Of a stretch of 64,000 nt of DNA, positions 55,501 through 64,000 are shown one piece after another. The notes beneath the pieces are model-generated. The model made no database searches and had not been told where the DNA came from. It was given only the letters and a program-made list of their open reading frames with translations. Source of the stretch: Gimesia chilikensis (GTDB lineage: Bacteria; Planctomycetota; Planctomycetia; Planctomycetales; Planctomycetaceae); assembly GCF_008329715.1 (NCBI RefSeq), contig NZ_VTSR01000008.1, positions 1-64,000 of the forward strand, read 5' to 3'. The stretch's first letter is position 1. Every line of letters starts with the position of its first letter. The position numbers and the translations under genes are program-made.

Positions 55501-57810
55501 CGGCTTCCCGACCCGGGAATGCGTAAACACACCATGACACCCGTAGAGCCAGCCGTCCGGCCCCCAGATGAACGAGTTCAACGTTTCGTGTGTATCCTCG
55601 TAATGCCAGCCGTCCAGTAGAATCTCAGGTTCTCCGTCTGGCTTATCGTCGCCGTTCTTATCGGGAATGAACAGCAGGTACGGCGCCTGCCCCACCCATA
55701 CGCCGCCAAAACCGACTTCCAGACCGCTCACCAGGTTCAGCTTTTCCTGAAAGACCTTCCGCGTCTCAAATTTGCCGTCGGCATCTTTGTCTTCGAAAAT
55801 CAGAATCCGGTCTTTCCCCTTCCCCTCGGGCTGCTTGCTGGGATAGGCATACGATTCCGCCACCCACAAACGCCCGCGATCGTCAATCGTCATCGCGATC
55901 GGCTGCTGCACATCAGGTTCGGCAGCAACCAGTGAGACCGAAAACCCGTCCGGTACCGACATCACTTCTGCCGCTTTCTTCCCAGGCAGACCGTCATACT
56001 TTTGTGTATGCTCCTGCGCGGGGGCTCCACTGTCCGCCACTTCCAGTTGTGCGGGCTTTTTGTCGTGGAAGCGGAAATGATCGAAGTTAATATGCCCCCA
56101 GCCTCCCTTATGCTGGTCCACCAGCCGAATGAAGATCTCTTTGCCCTGGTATTTCGACAGATCCACCAGTTCCTGGTGCATCCGCTCATGGTTGCGACCG
56201 CTGGCTTTCGCGATCACCTTGTTTGTCGCCCGGTCCACAATTTCGACCCGAGTCGAATCGTGACTTCCGCCACCGACATAAAACGTGGCATAAGGATGCG
56301 TCACTTTAATCGAAGCCGAAGAGAGCGTCCCCACCGGCTCATCTTCCAGCACCTCGTACGTACCCACCCAGTACTGCCCCTGATGATTGCTCACCATATC
56401 ACGACGACGAGCTTTGACCGTATCCCCTTTGACCGGCTGCGAACGGAAGGCCTCTCCCTCCGAAACCCAGTCTTTCAGATCACCGGTCTCGAAATCGAGA
56501 TTCAACCGTCGTCCGTCTGCGTTCGTGGCAAAATGCTCGCCTGGCTTGAGCTCATTCTTCACCGAGACTTTCTTGGGTACATACTTATTCGGCTGTGCCT
56601 GCTTCCAGGTCGCTTCGTCTACTTTCACTTTTTTATGCTTCAGCAGATACGTACCCGACTTATTCCCCACTACCAGATCCGGGAGTTTGTTCCCCGTCAC
56701 ATCACCGGCGACCACCTGGGTCCCCACTCCCGACTTATCATTGATCTGGTAAGGCAGAAAATCCACACCCTTCTGCGTCCGCACAATTTTGAACCAGTAG
56801 TTGACCGGCGGTTCTTTCGCCCCCGGATCATGCCCCTGATGCGCCCAGAATCGTTTCCCGGTTACGATGTCCTTAATGCCGTCACCGTCCATGTCCACCA
56901 GATCGACAGCGTGCAGCTGTGAGAAGACTACGCCATACTTGTTCTCTTCCGGCTTGCTCCCCATGATCGGATGTTCGACGAACGTAATCTCGCCATCTTT
57001 CTTGACGTTCTCAAACCAGGAGAGACCATACGCATGGGCCGCCTTGCTGGTGATCACATCCTGGTCCCCGTCACCATCCACGTCGTAAGCATACATCTGC
57101 GAACCGCCTGCAGCAGTGAACTTAAACGGGTGCCGTGTCCAGAAACCCGCTTTCTGCAGATCAGCCGGCTGTTCCCACCAGCCGTTCTTCTCGAGGATGT
57201 CCAGCCTTCCGTCACCATTCACATCGCCCACACCCAGCCCGTGCGTAAAGCGACCATACTTCAGATTGGGCGAAACCGCATGAAAGCTCCAGGGCTTCGT
57301 CGGATCTTTTCCCGGCCCCGCATAGCCAAGTTGTCCCCCGGTGTGGAACACCAGCTCCGGTTCTCCGTCTCCCGTCAGATCGGTATAAGTCGGCGACTCG
57401 TTATCGACCACCGGATGTGCGAGGTACCGCTTCCAGTGCCCCGACTGTTTCTGTGGATTCGCATACCAGTAAGCTTCCTTACCGGGGAACCCGATGATCA
57501 CAATGTCGGGCCACTCATCCTTGTTGACATCATTCACAAACGCAAAGAAGTTGTCGGAATAGCCGTTGATGCTCCATTCCTTGACCGGATAGTACTCGTG
57601 CTTCGTTTTGAAGTCCGGCCCCGCGTACCAGTACGGTCCGGAAATCAGATCCTGGTGACCGTCCCGGTTCAGATCGCCGAAGGTCGCCCCTTCCGCATAG
57701 AACTTATCCCCCAGCTGCAGACGGTCAAACTGGTGGAGCGTGAACTCCTCTGCAGCAGCCAGCGGTGCCGCCAGAATCAGCGATAACAGGAACAGGGAGT
57801 AACGAGCCAT
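52585..57810 (-). CDS. Giant PVC-type dehydrogenase/cytochrome c with FG-GAP and DUF1080-like domains
   Basis: This 1741-residue exported protein has a signal peptide (about 1-20) and an FG-GAP/VCBS propeller (about 35-440, repeats such as GDVNGDGRLDILEKNG). A beta-sandwich, carbohydrate-binding-like domain follows (about 455-610), then a PVC-type membrane-bound dehydrogenase/NHL-like propeller (about 640-1050), HEAT repeats (about 1065-1410) and a cytochrome c domain with the haem site CQQCH near 1437. A C-terminal DUF1080 (3-keto-disaccharide hydrolase-like) domain ends it (about 1575-1735). Periplasmic sugar oxidation coupled to haem is inferred. CcsBA at 16432 could load the haem. It runs the same way as the neighbouring Gfo/Idh gene upstream. 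Confidence 0.9.
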   Translation of the reverse strand: MARYSLFLLSLILAAPLAAAEEFTLHQFDRLQLGDKFYAEGATFGDLNRDGHQDLISGPYWYAGPDFKTKHEYYPVKEWSINGYSDNFFAFVNDVNKDEWPDIVIIGFPGKEAYWYANPQKQSGHWKRYLAHPVVDNESPTYTDLTGDGEPELVFHTGGQLGYAGPGKDPTKPWSFHAVSPNLKYGRFTHGLGVGDVNGDGRLDILEKNGWWEQPADLQKAGFWTRHPFKFTAAGGSQMYAYDVDGDGDQDVITSKAAHAYGLSWFENVKKDGEITFVEHPIMGSKPEENKYGVVFSQLHAVDLVDMDGDGIKDIVTGKRFWAHQGHDPGAKEPPVNYWFKIVRTQKGVDFLPYQINDKSGVGTQVVAGDVTGNKLPDLVVGNKSGTYLLKHKKVKVDEATWKQAQPNKYVPKKVSVKNELKPGEHFATNADGRRLNLDFETGDLKDWVSEGEAFRSQPVKGDTVKARRRDMVSNHQGQYWVGTYEVLEDEPVGTLSSASIKVTHPYATFYVGGGSHDSTRVEIVDRATNKVIAKASGRNHERMHQELVDLSKYQGKEIFIRLVDQHKGGWGHINFDHFRFHDKKPAQLEVADSGAPAQEHTQKYDGLPGKKAAEVMSVPDGFSVSLVAAEPDVQQPIAMTIDDRGRLWVAESYAYPSKQPEGKGKDRILIFEDKDADGKFETRKVFQEKLNLVSGLEVGFGGVWVGQAPYLLFIPDKNGDDKPDGEPEILLDGWHYEDTHETLNSFIWGPDGWLYGCHGVFTHSRVGKPGTPDDQRQPINAGIWRYHPTRHEFEVFAHGTSNPWGVDFNDQGQCFLTCCVIPHLFHIVQNARYRRQAGQHFNPYTYDDIKTIAKHRHWTGGQWNQSDRVASDRVGGGHAHAGAMIYLGGSWPKKYHNQLFMNNIHGARLNQDQLAREGSGYIGDFAPDFLYANDRSSQILYLRYGPDGQVYFIDWYDTNQCHHREFQKHDRSNGRIFRVAYNNAKPVKVDLQKLTSTELVKLQLHENDWYVRQSRRILQERGADPEVHAQLAEIAFGNDDVTRRLRGLWALHVTGGLSEAKVMQALKDPSEFMRGWAIQLALEAGAPSTQLLKTMETLAKQDPSPVVRLYLGSAANRLPLDQRAGILKGLVSHAEDQHDHNLPLLYWYALEPLAPHDMQQAYALAKDAKIPLIESYTLRRIADIGTEEAVAFLVEQLGEAQTADEQKVFLDSINSALRGRRQFPMPAPWKSVGKRLMASKDPVVKSRSLSLAVTFGDPAAMQRLREIVADQKNDLSGRKSALDSLLGVRDPQLVPILIPLLDQKGIRREALRGLAGYPDAAIATAILERYPQYDLNEKRDALNTLASRLNFAEQLVTAVEAGEVPSKDLSAEIIRQLGNLKDKELNAKIGKVWGVVRESAADKKKLIASYKNMIERPHPTPDINLGRAIFAKTCQQCHKLFGTGASIGPELTGSNRANLDYLLSNVVDPSAVMAKDYQPAVIVTESGRIITGIIKKEDKNAVTVATANETVIIPRDEIDEMSLSDKSMMPDNLWKQLSRIEVRSLVKYLASPGQVPMKATPENLKQFFNAQDLTGWTGDSQLWFVENGEIVGRSPGIKRNEFLVSDMLVGDFELKVKVKLTPNAGNSGIQFRSSLQPGGHVKGYQADIGAGWWGKLYEEHGRGLLFKESGEQHVREGDWNEYRVVAVGPRIRTYINGKLCTDLNDPQGAKSGILAFQIHSGGPMEVRFKDLELRLDPPRD

Positions 57811-57876
57811 AACGGTCCCCTCGGATATCTATGTGAATGATGTCGATAATCAAAAGTTAACAGTGACGTACGCAAG

Positions 57877-58992
57877 TTATTCCAGTGTGAACTCGGGCAG
57901 CTTGCGGATTTCGCCCCCTGCCACGGCAGACTCATGTGCCAGAATTCCCACGCTGGTCCAGTTCGCAGACAGCGGGGCGTTCGGCCAGGGATCAGTGTCT
58001 TCCACCAGCGACTTCAGGAACGCATTTACCAGGTGCGGATGCGAACCGCCGTGCCCGGCCCCCTGCAGGAACGAGAGATGGTCGGCGTCGTGAATCGCCC
58101 GGGTGAATTTCTGAATTTCAGGCGGCAACAGATGCGCGTAATCGGGCACTTCCACTCGCTCGGGAATTTCCGGTTCCGGCTTCTTCGCTGTGTGCAGCAC
58201 CGGGTTCTCCCCTTCGATCAGAGGCCATTCAAACGATTTTTTCGTGCCATACACGTCTACCGATTCCCGGTACTGCCGCGCGGTATCAAACAGGAACCGC
58301 CAGATGTGAGCCGCGATATCGGAATCCTTGATCTTGATATGACACGTCTCCACAGCGAATTTGTTGCCCGACTTTTCTGCGATGTCGTCGTTCACGGTCC
58401 CGGAACCAAAGCAGCTCACATACTCGGCCCGACCGTTGACCATCCCCAGCACCGGACTCACCACGTGCGTTGCATAATGCATCGGGATCATCCGCTCCCA
58501 GTATTCGGGCCAGCCTTCCATGTCCTGCGGGTGACTGGCCTGCATGTACTGAATTTTGCCCAGCTCCCCTTTGTCGTACATCTCCTTGATGAAGAGAAAC
58601 TCGCGGCTGTAAACTACCGTCTCCATCATCATGTATTTCAGTCCGGTCTCTTTGACCGTCTTGACGATTTCTTCGCACTCCGCCACCGTCGTTGCCATCG
58701 GCACCGTACACGCCACGTGCTTCCCTGCCTTCAACGCTTTAATCGACTGCGGAGCATGATCGGGAATCGGCGTGTTAATATGAACGGCATCCACATCAGG
58801 ATCCGCCAGCAGTTCATCGTAAGAGGTATAACGTTTCTCAATCCCGAACGTATCGCCGATCTCGTTCAGATGATCTTCCGAACGCTGACAGATCGCATGC
58901 ATGTTGGCATTCGGATGCGCCTGGTAAATGGGAATGAACTCGGCACCAAATCCCAGACCGACAATCGCGACATTCATCTGTTTCTCACTCAT
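57877..58992 (-). CDS. Gfo/Idh/MocA-family oxidoreductase
   Basis: This 371-residue NAD(P)-dependent oxidoreductase opens with NVAIVGLGFGAEFIPIYQ (residues 7-24), whose GxGxG loop is slightly altered (GLGFGAEF), and has VACTVPMATTVAECEEI near 93 in the place of the usual EKP motif, so the lysine is not conserved. HATHVVSPVLGMV-type sequence near 170 carries the histidine region. The missing EKP lysine makes the exact reaction uncertain. It lies 66 bases upstream of the giant PVC gene in the same direction and is divergent from the XylR-like regulator. Confidence 0.87.
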   Translation of the reverse strand: MSEKQMNVAIVGLGFGAEFIPIYQAHPNANMHAICQRSEDHLNEIGDTFGIEKRYTSYDELLADPDVDAVHINTPIPDHAPQSIKALKAGKHVACTVPMATTVAECEEIVKTVKETGLKYMMMETVVYSREFLFIKEMYDKGELGKIQYMQASHPQDMEGWPEYWERMIPMHYATHVVSPVLGMVNGRAEYVSCFGSGTVNDDIAEKSGNKFAVETCHIKIKDSDIAAHIWRFLFDTARQYRESVDVYGTKKSFEWPLIEGENPVLHTAKKPEPEIPERVEVPDYAHLLPPEIQKFTRAIHDADHLSFLQGAGHGGSHPHLVNAFLKSLVEDTDPWPNAPLSANWTSVGILAHESAVAGGEIRKLPEFTLE

Positions 58993-59259
58993 GGCATTCC
59001 TTCTACGCTGCAGGAGAGACTCTCTGTTTGATCCGGTTCACTCCTCGGGGGAACCCGGTCCATTTTCTTTATTGTAAATGCTCCCCTATCGAGTACCATG
59101 TAAACTTGCGCATAATAAATTGAGATATTTCACCGTCCGAAAATTCAGCCCTCATCCATGCTATCAGGGGTTTGAGACCGTTTGCCAGACGAGCTGTCAC
59201 TGAATCCCTTTAAGAATATTACATTTACGTCGCCCTCAATTCCGCCCGAAACCGGCTCC

Positions 59260-60420
59260 ATGAAATCACGTCCCTCGATCGCGCTGCTCATCGAATCATC
59301 CAACTCCTATGCCCGCGGGCTCTTACGCGGCATCATGGCTTACATTCACGAGCACCACTCCTGGTCGATCTACCTCCCCGAGCATGGTCGAGGCAATGTC
59401 CCCGTCAACTGGCTCAACAGCTGGCACGGCGACGGCATCATCGCGCGAATTGAAAACACGAAGACCGCCGAAGCCGTCGTGAACTCCGGCGTCCCGGCTG
59501 TCGATGTGAGTGCCGCCCGTCTGGCCCCCTCCCTCCCCTGGGTTGAAACCGATGATCGCGCCATCGCCTCCCTGGCCGCGCAGCACCTCATCGAACGCGG
59601 CTTCGAGCACTACGCCTTCTGCGGCGATCATCGCTTCAACTGGTCCCGCTGGCGGGAAGATCATTTTCAGAACGTCATTCAGGACGCCGGCTTTGTCTGT
59701 CACGCCTATCCGCAGACCACCGGCCGCAAACAGGCGCCCCCCTGGGAAGCCGAACAGCAACGCCTGGCCGACTGGATTCAGCAACTCCCCAAGCCGGTCG
59801 GCATCATGGCCTGTTACGATATTAAAGCGCAGCAGCTGCTCGATGTCTGCCGTACGATCAACGTCTCTGTCCCCGAAGAGGTCGCCATCATCGGCGTGGA
59901 CAATGACGAAATTCTCTGTAACCTCTCCGAGCCTCCCCTCTCCAGCGTGATCCCCAACACGCGTCTCACCGGCTATGAAGCAGCTGCACTGCTCGATCGC
60001 ATGATCGCCGGCGAACCGGTCTCTTCAGACGCCCATCTCATCAAGCCCCTGGGCATCGCCACCCGACAGTCCACCGATATCCAGGCCATCGATGATAAAC
60101 TGATCTCCGACGCCGTCCGCTTCATCCGCCAGCAGGCCTGTGAAGGCATCAATGTGCAGGACGTTTTAAAGTCGGTCCCCCTCTCCCGGCGGGTCCTCGA
60201 AAGCCGCTTCCAGAAAATCATCGGCCGCTCACCACACGAAGAGATCATGCGCATCCGCCTCGATCGTGTGAAACAGTTGCTCGAAGAAACCGAACTCCCG
60301 CTGATCGAAATCGCCAGCCGCACCGGCTTTCGCCACTCCGAATATCTGAACGTCGCCTTCAAAAAACAGACCGGCACCACCCCCGGCCAGTTCCGCCGCA
60401 AACAAAAACAGACGCGTTGA
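59260..60420 (+). CDS. XylR-like transcriptional regulator (AraC-type HTH with periplasmic-binding-like sensor)
   Basis: From the ATG at 59260 the protein has 386 residues, close to E. coli XylR. A LacI/periplasmic-binding-like sensor (about 8-270: IALLIESSNSYARGLLRGI, VETDDRAIASLAAQHLIERGF, VAIIGVDNDEILCNL) is followed by an AraC-type double HTH (about 285-385: RVLESRFQKIIGRSPHEEI and IASRTGFRHSEYLNVAFKKQTGTTPGQFR, given as two pieces). It should bind a sugar and activate or repress nearby genes. It is divergent from the Gfo/Idh gene at 57877, its most likely target. A TTG at 59182 would add 26 residues. Confidence 0.88.
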   Translation: MKSRPSIALLIESSNSYARGLLRGIMAYIHEHHSWSIYLPEHGRGNVPVNWLNSWHGDGIIARIENTKTAEAVVNSGVPAVDVSAARLAPSLPWVETDDRAIASLAAQHLIERGFEHYAFCGDHRFNWSRWREDHFQNVIQDAGFVCHAYPQTTGRKQAPPWEAEQQRLADWIQQLPKPVGIMACYDIKAQQLLDVCRTINVSVPEEVAIIGVDNDEILCNLSEPPLSSVIPNTRLTGYEAAALLDRMIAGEPVSSDAHLIKPLGIATRQSTDIQAIDDKLISDAVRFIRQQACEGINVQDVLKSVPLSRRVLESRFQKIIGRSPHEEIMRIRLDRVKQLLEETELPLIEIASRTGFRHSEYLNVAFKKQTGTTPGQFRRKQKQTR

Positions 60421-60549
60421 ACTGCATTCTCAAAAAATATCAAATCCACGCGTGATCTTTCCCTGCTTCTTCCGCCTGAATCAGAGAGCCGGTCGCATTA
60501 CTGCCGCGCCGCCCCTCCAATTTCCGCATTCAGACGAGAGGTCACTCCG

Positions 60550-60900
60550 ATGCAACAACCTCAGACTTCCCGCTTCAAACGATTTCATCTCCTGGCTTAC
60601 ACCATCTTCTGGGGCGGAGAATTTCTCATCATGTTACTGGCATACCTCGCCAAACGGGTTTTCAACATCACCCCACATGGTATGGACCTTCTGATGATCG
60701 GACCGGCGTGGGTCCTCATGTTTGTGGGGGCGGTCCTGTTATTGATCGGAAACTTTCATCTGTATTTCATCGGGAACCGAGTTACCGATCTGATTCTGGG
60801 CCTGGTCAGTGCCATCATTCAGGCGGGAACGAATTTTGTAGCCTGGTTTGTCATCTGGTTCATCTTTCTCACCGAAGTGCTGGGTATTAATATCTGTTGA
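60550..60900 (+). CDS. Small membrane protein of unknown function
   Basis: This 116-residue protein has three hydrophobic helices (about 13-31, 45-67 and 77-110) and short basic ends, so it is an inner-membrane protein. I do not recognise a family. Its ATG is preceded by GACGAGAGGTCACTCCG, with GAGAGG about ten bases away. It lies 129 bases after the XylR-like gene. Confidence 0.65.
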   Translation: MQQPQTSRFKRFHLLAYTIFWGGEFLIMLLAYLAKRVFNITPHGMDLLMIGPAWVLMFVGAVLLLIGNFHLYFIGNRVTDLILGLVSAIIQAGTNFVAWFVIWFIFLTEVLGINIC

Positions 60901-61017
60901 GGGTTCAGCAAATTCAGAACTATCCTGTTTCAATTCGTCCAGCAAACCGTATATTAGTAGAGATTAATACTTAGCACATTTGCTTTTTCCTTAATCTCGA
61001 CGAATTGATCAAACAGC

Positions 61018-62247
61018 ATGACAGACACCGCCCCGGCTGCGACCGCTGACAAAAACCGGAAACGCATCGTCTCCCTCGACCAGTTCCGGGGCTACACCGT
61101 AGCGGGCATGTTCCTTGTGAACTACATGGGCTTCTTCATCCTCTGCCCGGTCGTGCTCAAGCATCACAATACCTATTGCAGCTACGCCGACACGATCATG
61201 CCCCACTTCCTGTTCGCGGTCGGCTTTGCTTATCGACTCACCTTTGGCAGACGGGTACAGACCCAGGGGGCTGTCTCGGCTTACCTGCGCGTAGTCAGAC
61301 GCCTGCTGGGACTGGTGCTGGTCTCGCTGATCATCTACCGCGTCTCGCCGGTCGCGAAAAGCTGGAGCGAACTGCAGTCGATCGGCGTCTGGGGCGCCAT
61401 TGCCGATCCACTCAAACGTAACTGGTTCCAGACGCTGATGCACATCGCCGTCACCTCGCTCTGGATCACGCCCGTGATCCGCGCCCGGGCCTCCGTGCGG
61501 ATCGTCTACATGCTCTTTTCCGCCGTCGCGCATGTGGTGCTCTCGTACTACTTCTATTTCACCTGGGTCAACTCGCCCCCTAACGGCATTGATGGTGGAC
61601 CGCTGGGCTTTCTGACCTGGACCATCCCTGCCATCATCGGCACGCTCGCCTGCGACTGGGTCGTGGAAGCAGAAGGCTTGCCCCGCATCAAACCCATCCT
61701 GTTCTGGTCGTGTGCGTTGATGCTTTCAGGCTGGATCATCTCCTGTGGAACCCGTCTTTATGATGTGCCCGCAATAGATCAATCCATGGCAGGCAACCAG
61801 GATCTGAAACTGGCCATCCATCCGGTCATTCCTACGGAAGCGCAATTCAAAGCCAAAGAGGGAGAGCCGTTCTCCGCCTATCTGGCCGAACCTCCGTTTG
61901 TCAAACCGCCGGAGCAGGAGCAGCGAAAATGGAACTACTGGATGATGAGCCAACGGGCGGGAACGCTCTCATACCTCGTCTTCTCAGCAGGACTGTCGCT
62001 GTTCGTCTACCTGCTGTTTCACCTCGCCTGCGATCGGGGCAACCTGAATATCCCCCTGTTCCGCACGCTGGGAACCAACGCTCTGGCCGCCTACATTCTA
62101 CATGATCTGGTCATGGAGTCCATCAAACCCTTCGCCACGAAAGACGCTCCCTGGTGGTACGCCTGGGGCAGTTTCCTGCTCTTCTTCTGGATCACCTGGC
62201 TGATTGTCCGGCATCTGGAGAAGAACCAGATCCACCTCAAACTCTGA
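61018..62247 (+). CDS. Heparan-alpha-glucosaminide N-acetyltransferase-like/DUF5009 membrane protein
   Basis: This 409-residue polytopic membrane protein opens with RIVSLDQFRGYTVAGMFLVNYMG (about 17-39, the family R-x-x-S-x-D-x-x-R-G pattern). It has about nine further hydrophobic segments, including AYILHDLVMESIKPF near 360. The fold is that of acyltransferases that move acetyl groups across the membrane onto sugars, as human HGSNAT does. The function in bacteria is largely unproven. It converges on the chemoreceptor gene with seven bases between stops. Confidence 0.8.
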   Translation: MTDTAPAATADKNRKRIVSLDQFRGYTVAGMFLVNYMGFFILCPVVLKHHNTYCSYADTIMPHFLFAVGFAYRLTFGRRVQTQGAVSAYLRVVRRLLGLVLVSLIIYRVSPVAKSWSELQSIGVWGAIADPLKRNWFQTLMHIAVTSLWITPVIRARASVRIVYMLFSAVAHVVLSYYFYFTWVNSPPNGIDGGPLGFLTWTIPAIIGTLACDWVVEAEGLPRIKPILFWSCALMLSGWIISCGTRLYDVPAIDQSMAGNQDLKLAIHPVIPTEAQFKAKEGEPFSAYLAEPPFVKPPEQEQRKWNYWMMSQRAGTLSYLVFSAGLSLFVYLLFHLACDRGNLNIPLFRTLGTNALAAYILHDLVMESIKPFATKDAPWWYAWGSFLLFFWITWLIVRHLEKNQIHLKL

Positions 62248-62254
62248 GCCGTTT

Positions 62255-63499
62255 TTATTTCGATCGGATCGTCATCAGGAACTGGTTGACGGCCGCATTC
62301 AGACTCTCAGACTGTCGGGCAATATCGTTGGCAGCATTGACCAGGTCACTCGTGGAGAGAAAGGTCTCCGAAGCCGTGGAGGAAACACGTTTGACGGTCT
62401 CCGATGTCGAAACCGTTTTGCCAGCGGCGTCTTTGACGTTTTGATGAATCGTCGCAATCGCCTGGCTCTGTTCGGAAATCGACGTCGAAATCGAGTCGCT
62501 GATCTCGTCTACTTTACGGATCGTACTGCTCACGGTCGCAATATTCGTCACCGCCTCATGCACCACTTCCTGGATCTGGCGAATGTGCTCGGTAATATGA
62601 TTGGTGGCCCGCGCGGTATCCTGTGCCAGGTTTTTCACTTCAGAAGCCACGACCGCAAACCCCGCTCCCGCTTCTCCCGCACGCGCTGCTTCGATTGTCG
62701 CGTTCAATGCCAGCAGATTCGTCTGCTTCGCGATATCAGCAATCATCTTGGCGAAGGAACCGATGTCATTCGTCGCTTCCACCAGCCCAGACATGAATTC
62801 ACGGGCATGCTCGCTCTCATTGACCGCCTGCTGCACCACCTCCGTAGACTGTTTGACCCGGTCATCGATCTGCTGGATCGACTGATTCAACTGCACCGTC
62901 GAATCCGCAACCACATCGACATTCTGTGCGGTCTGGTCGATCGATTCGACGGCCATATTCGTTTCGAGAATCGCCCGTTCGGTCACGGATTTCAAAGACT
63001 GAACCGTGGCGTGCAGCTGTGTCGCGGCTGCGGAAACAATCGTTGATATCCCCTGCACTTCCTGCTCGAATTCATCCGCCATCTCCAGACGTCTGGTTTC
63101 AGCCTGTCGCAGTTCCTCTGCCTGGTACTTCATCTTTTCGCCCGCCTCGTTAATTACTTCAGAAGCATGACGGAATGTACCCCGCATACCTTTCAGCAGC
63201 ACTTTGCGGAAGAATTTTCCATGAGCAGCAGCGTTCAATGAAGCCTTGGACTCGCGTACAAACGCGTCCGTGTAATCCAGCAGCCCGTTAACCGAAACCA
63301 GCGCGCGTCCCAGATCACCGTCCGCATCAATGTGCAACAGACGAACTTCCAGATTCCCTGCCGCTGCAGACTCGCAGACATCCGCCAGCTGTTTGACCCA
63401 GCGACGATAATGTTCCAGTTCCGCACGTTCCTCATGCGTGAGAGGGGACGTAGAACGTTCTTCTCCAGTCGACTGTGCGGCTGCTTCCAGTTTCAGCAT
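62255..63499 (-). CDS. Soluble methyl-accepting chemotaxis protein
   Basis: This 414-residue protein has no membrane segment. Residues about 35-125 form an uncharacterised sensory or dimer domain ([31 protein letters not shown]), and about 135-410 form the long helical signalling hairpin. The highly conserved tip [23 protein letters not shown] lies near 270, given as the centre of the CheA/CheW-binding region. It should sit in cytoplasmic arrays. The PAS gene lies 38 bases upstream in the same direction, so a separate PAS subunit may supply the sensory input. Confidence 0.88.
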   Translation of the reverse strand: MLKLEAAAQSTGEERSTSPLTHEERAELEHYRRWVKQLADVCESAAAGNLEVRLLHIDADGDLGRALVSVNGLLDYTDAFVRESKASLNAAAHGKFFRKVLLKGMRGTFRHASEVINEAGEKMKYQAEELRQAETRRLEMADEFEQEVQGISTIVSAAATQLHATVQSLKSVTERAILETNMAVESIDQTAQNVDVVADSTVQLNQSIQQIDDRVKQSTEVVQQAVNESEHAREFMSGLVEATNDIGSFAKMIADIAKQTNLLALNATIEAARAGEAGAGFAVVASEVKNLAQDTARATNHITEHIRQIQEVVHEAVTNIATVSSTIRKVDEISDSISTSISEQSQAIATIHQNVKDAAGKTVSTSETVKRVSSTASETFLSTSDLVNAANDIARQSESLNAAVNQFLMTIRSK

Positions 63500-63537
63500 G
63501 GGGGTCCCTCCGGGGTCTCAATCTTCTGTCTTAAGAG

Positions 63538-64000
63538 TTACAGGGCAAAGACATACTCATCGTATTCCATCCCGACTGCATCCAGTTGAGACAGCAGTTC
63601 CACGGTTGCATTCTGCATCCCGGTTCGCCAGTCAGAGCTGGCTCCTTCAATCCGCTTCAACGACCGGTAAAGGGGAATCACTTTCTCCAGTGCCTTACGC
63701 TCGGGTACGCGGCGGCTGGAGTGATAGCCACTGATCTGGCCGGACAGATTCCACGTAGGAGTAACATGGGCCAGCACCCAGTAATGGTCGCCGTTCATAC
63801 AAAGATTGACGACATAGGCGAAGATCTCCTCACCCGCCTGAATCGTATCCCACAACAGCTTGAACACACAGCGCGGCATATCCGGATGACGGATCAGATT
63901 GTGAGGCTGCCCCAGCAGTTCTTCCTCGGTGTAACCGGAGATCTCGATAAAGGTCTGATTCGCGTAAGTAATGCGTCCCTTGAGATCCGTCTTGCTGACG
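63538..64000 (-). CDS. PAS-domain sensory protein, 5' part outside the window
   Basis: The gene runs off the right edge; its start is not visible. The readable frame continues upstream of the first internal ATG (63879) to the last base, giving KTDLKGRITYANQTF and ISGYTEEELLGQPHN, a clear PAS domain like that of the Aer/PAS chemoreceptor group. GDHYWVLAHVTPTWNLSG and YHSSRRVPERKAL follow it. The stop is followed 38 bases later by the soluble chemoreceptor, so the two probably form one operon and may act together. Confidence 0.82.
   Translation of the reverse strand, partial: VSKTDLKGRITYANQTFIEISGYTEEELLGQPHNLIRHPDMPRCVFKLLWDTIQAGEEIFAYVVNLCMNGDHYWVLAHVTPTWNLSGQISGYHSSRRVPERKALEKVIPLYRSLKRIEGASSDWRTGMQNATVELLSQLDAVGMEYDEYVFAL

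Overview
The window looks like a chromosomal segment of a Gimesia-like planctomycete (order Planctomycetales). This rests on gene content rather than any marker gene. It carries a giant PVC-type CxxCH dehydrogenase/cytochrome fusion ending in a DUF1080-like domain, several Gfo/Idh/MocA oxidoreductases, a fused ResB-CcsA cytochrome c maturation protein, FG-GAP and ThuA domains, and many secreted proteins. Base composition is moderately GC-rich. I see no rRNA, tRNA, CRISPR array, insertion sequence, phage or plasmid genes.

Layout. Positions 1-15,000 hold small metabolic and secreted genes: a membrane protein, an LRR lipoprotein, an enolase-superfamily enzyme, a cupin/HpaI-type aldolase pair, a pyrF-glycosylase-oxidoreductase operon on the minus strand, a radical SAM/SPASM protein, an isochorismatase-ThuA fusion and a thioredoxin-trypsin fusion. 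The gaps between 2.0 and 4.7 kb hold three copies of a roughly 277-bp composite repeat. Its two ends are diverged inverted copies of one REP-like hairpin unit. Positions 15.2-20.0 kb hold a lipoprotein and the ResB-CcsA fusion. Positions 20.4-29.5 kb hold three tandem paralogues with an inverse-autotransporter-like beta-barrel followed by a right-handed beta-helix passenger. They differ in length mainly by the number of copies of one passenger module (two, one, none).

glnA (29.5-30.9 kb) separates these from a divergent six-gene cassette (31.0-37.0 kb). Its proteins match the uncharacterised Salmonella STM4011-STM4015 families: two radical SAM enzymes, an alkaline-phosphatase/sulfatase-fold hydrolase, an ATP-grasp protein and an LRR-like protein. 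A HAD phosphatase is added at the head of the plus-strand operon, and a near-consensus promoter lies in the divergent gap. With the three barrel-helix proteins, this is the best candidate in the window for a poorly described system; a tailoring or ligation pathway is plausible but unproven.

From 37.2 kb come an alkaline phosphatase with an unusual C-terminus, an elongation operon mreB-mreC-mreD-mrdA on the minus strand, a CPBP membrane protease, a Gfo/Idh oxidoreductase, tyrS, a SirB1-like protein, a PilZ protein and a TPR-glycosyltransferase. The end of the window (51-64 kb) looks carbohydrate-related: a sugar isomerase-like TIM barrel, DinB, the 1741-residue PVC dehydrogenase/cytochrome, a Gfo/Idh oxidoreductase divergent from a XylR-like regulator, two membrane proteins, and a PAS protein (cut by the window end) followed by a soluble chemoreceptor.
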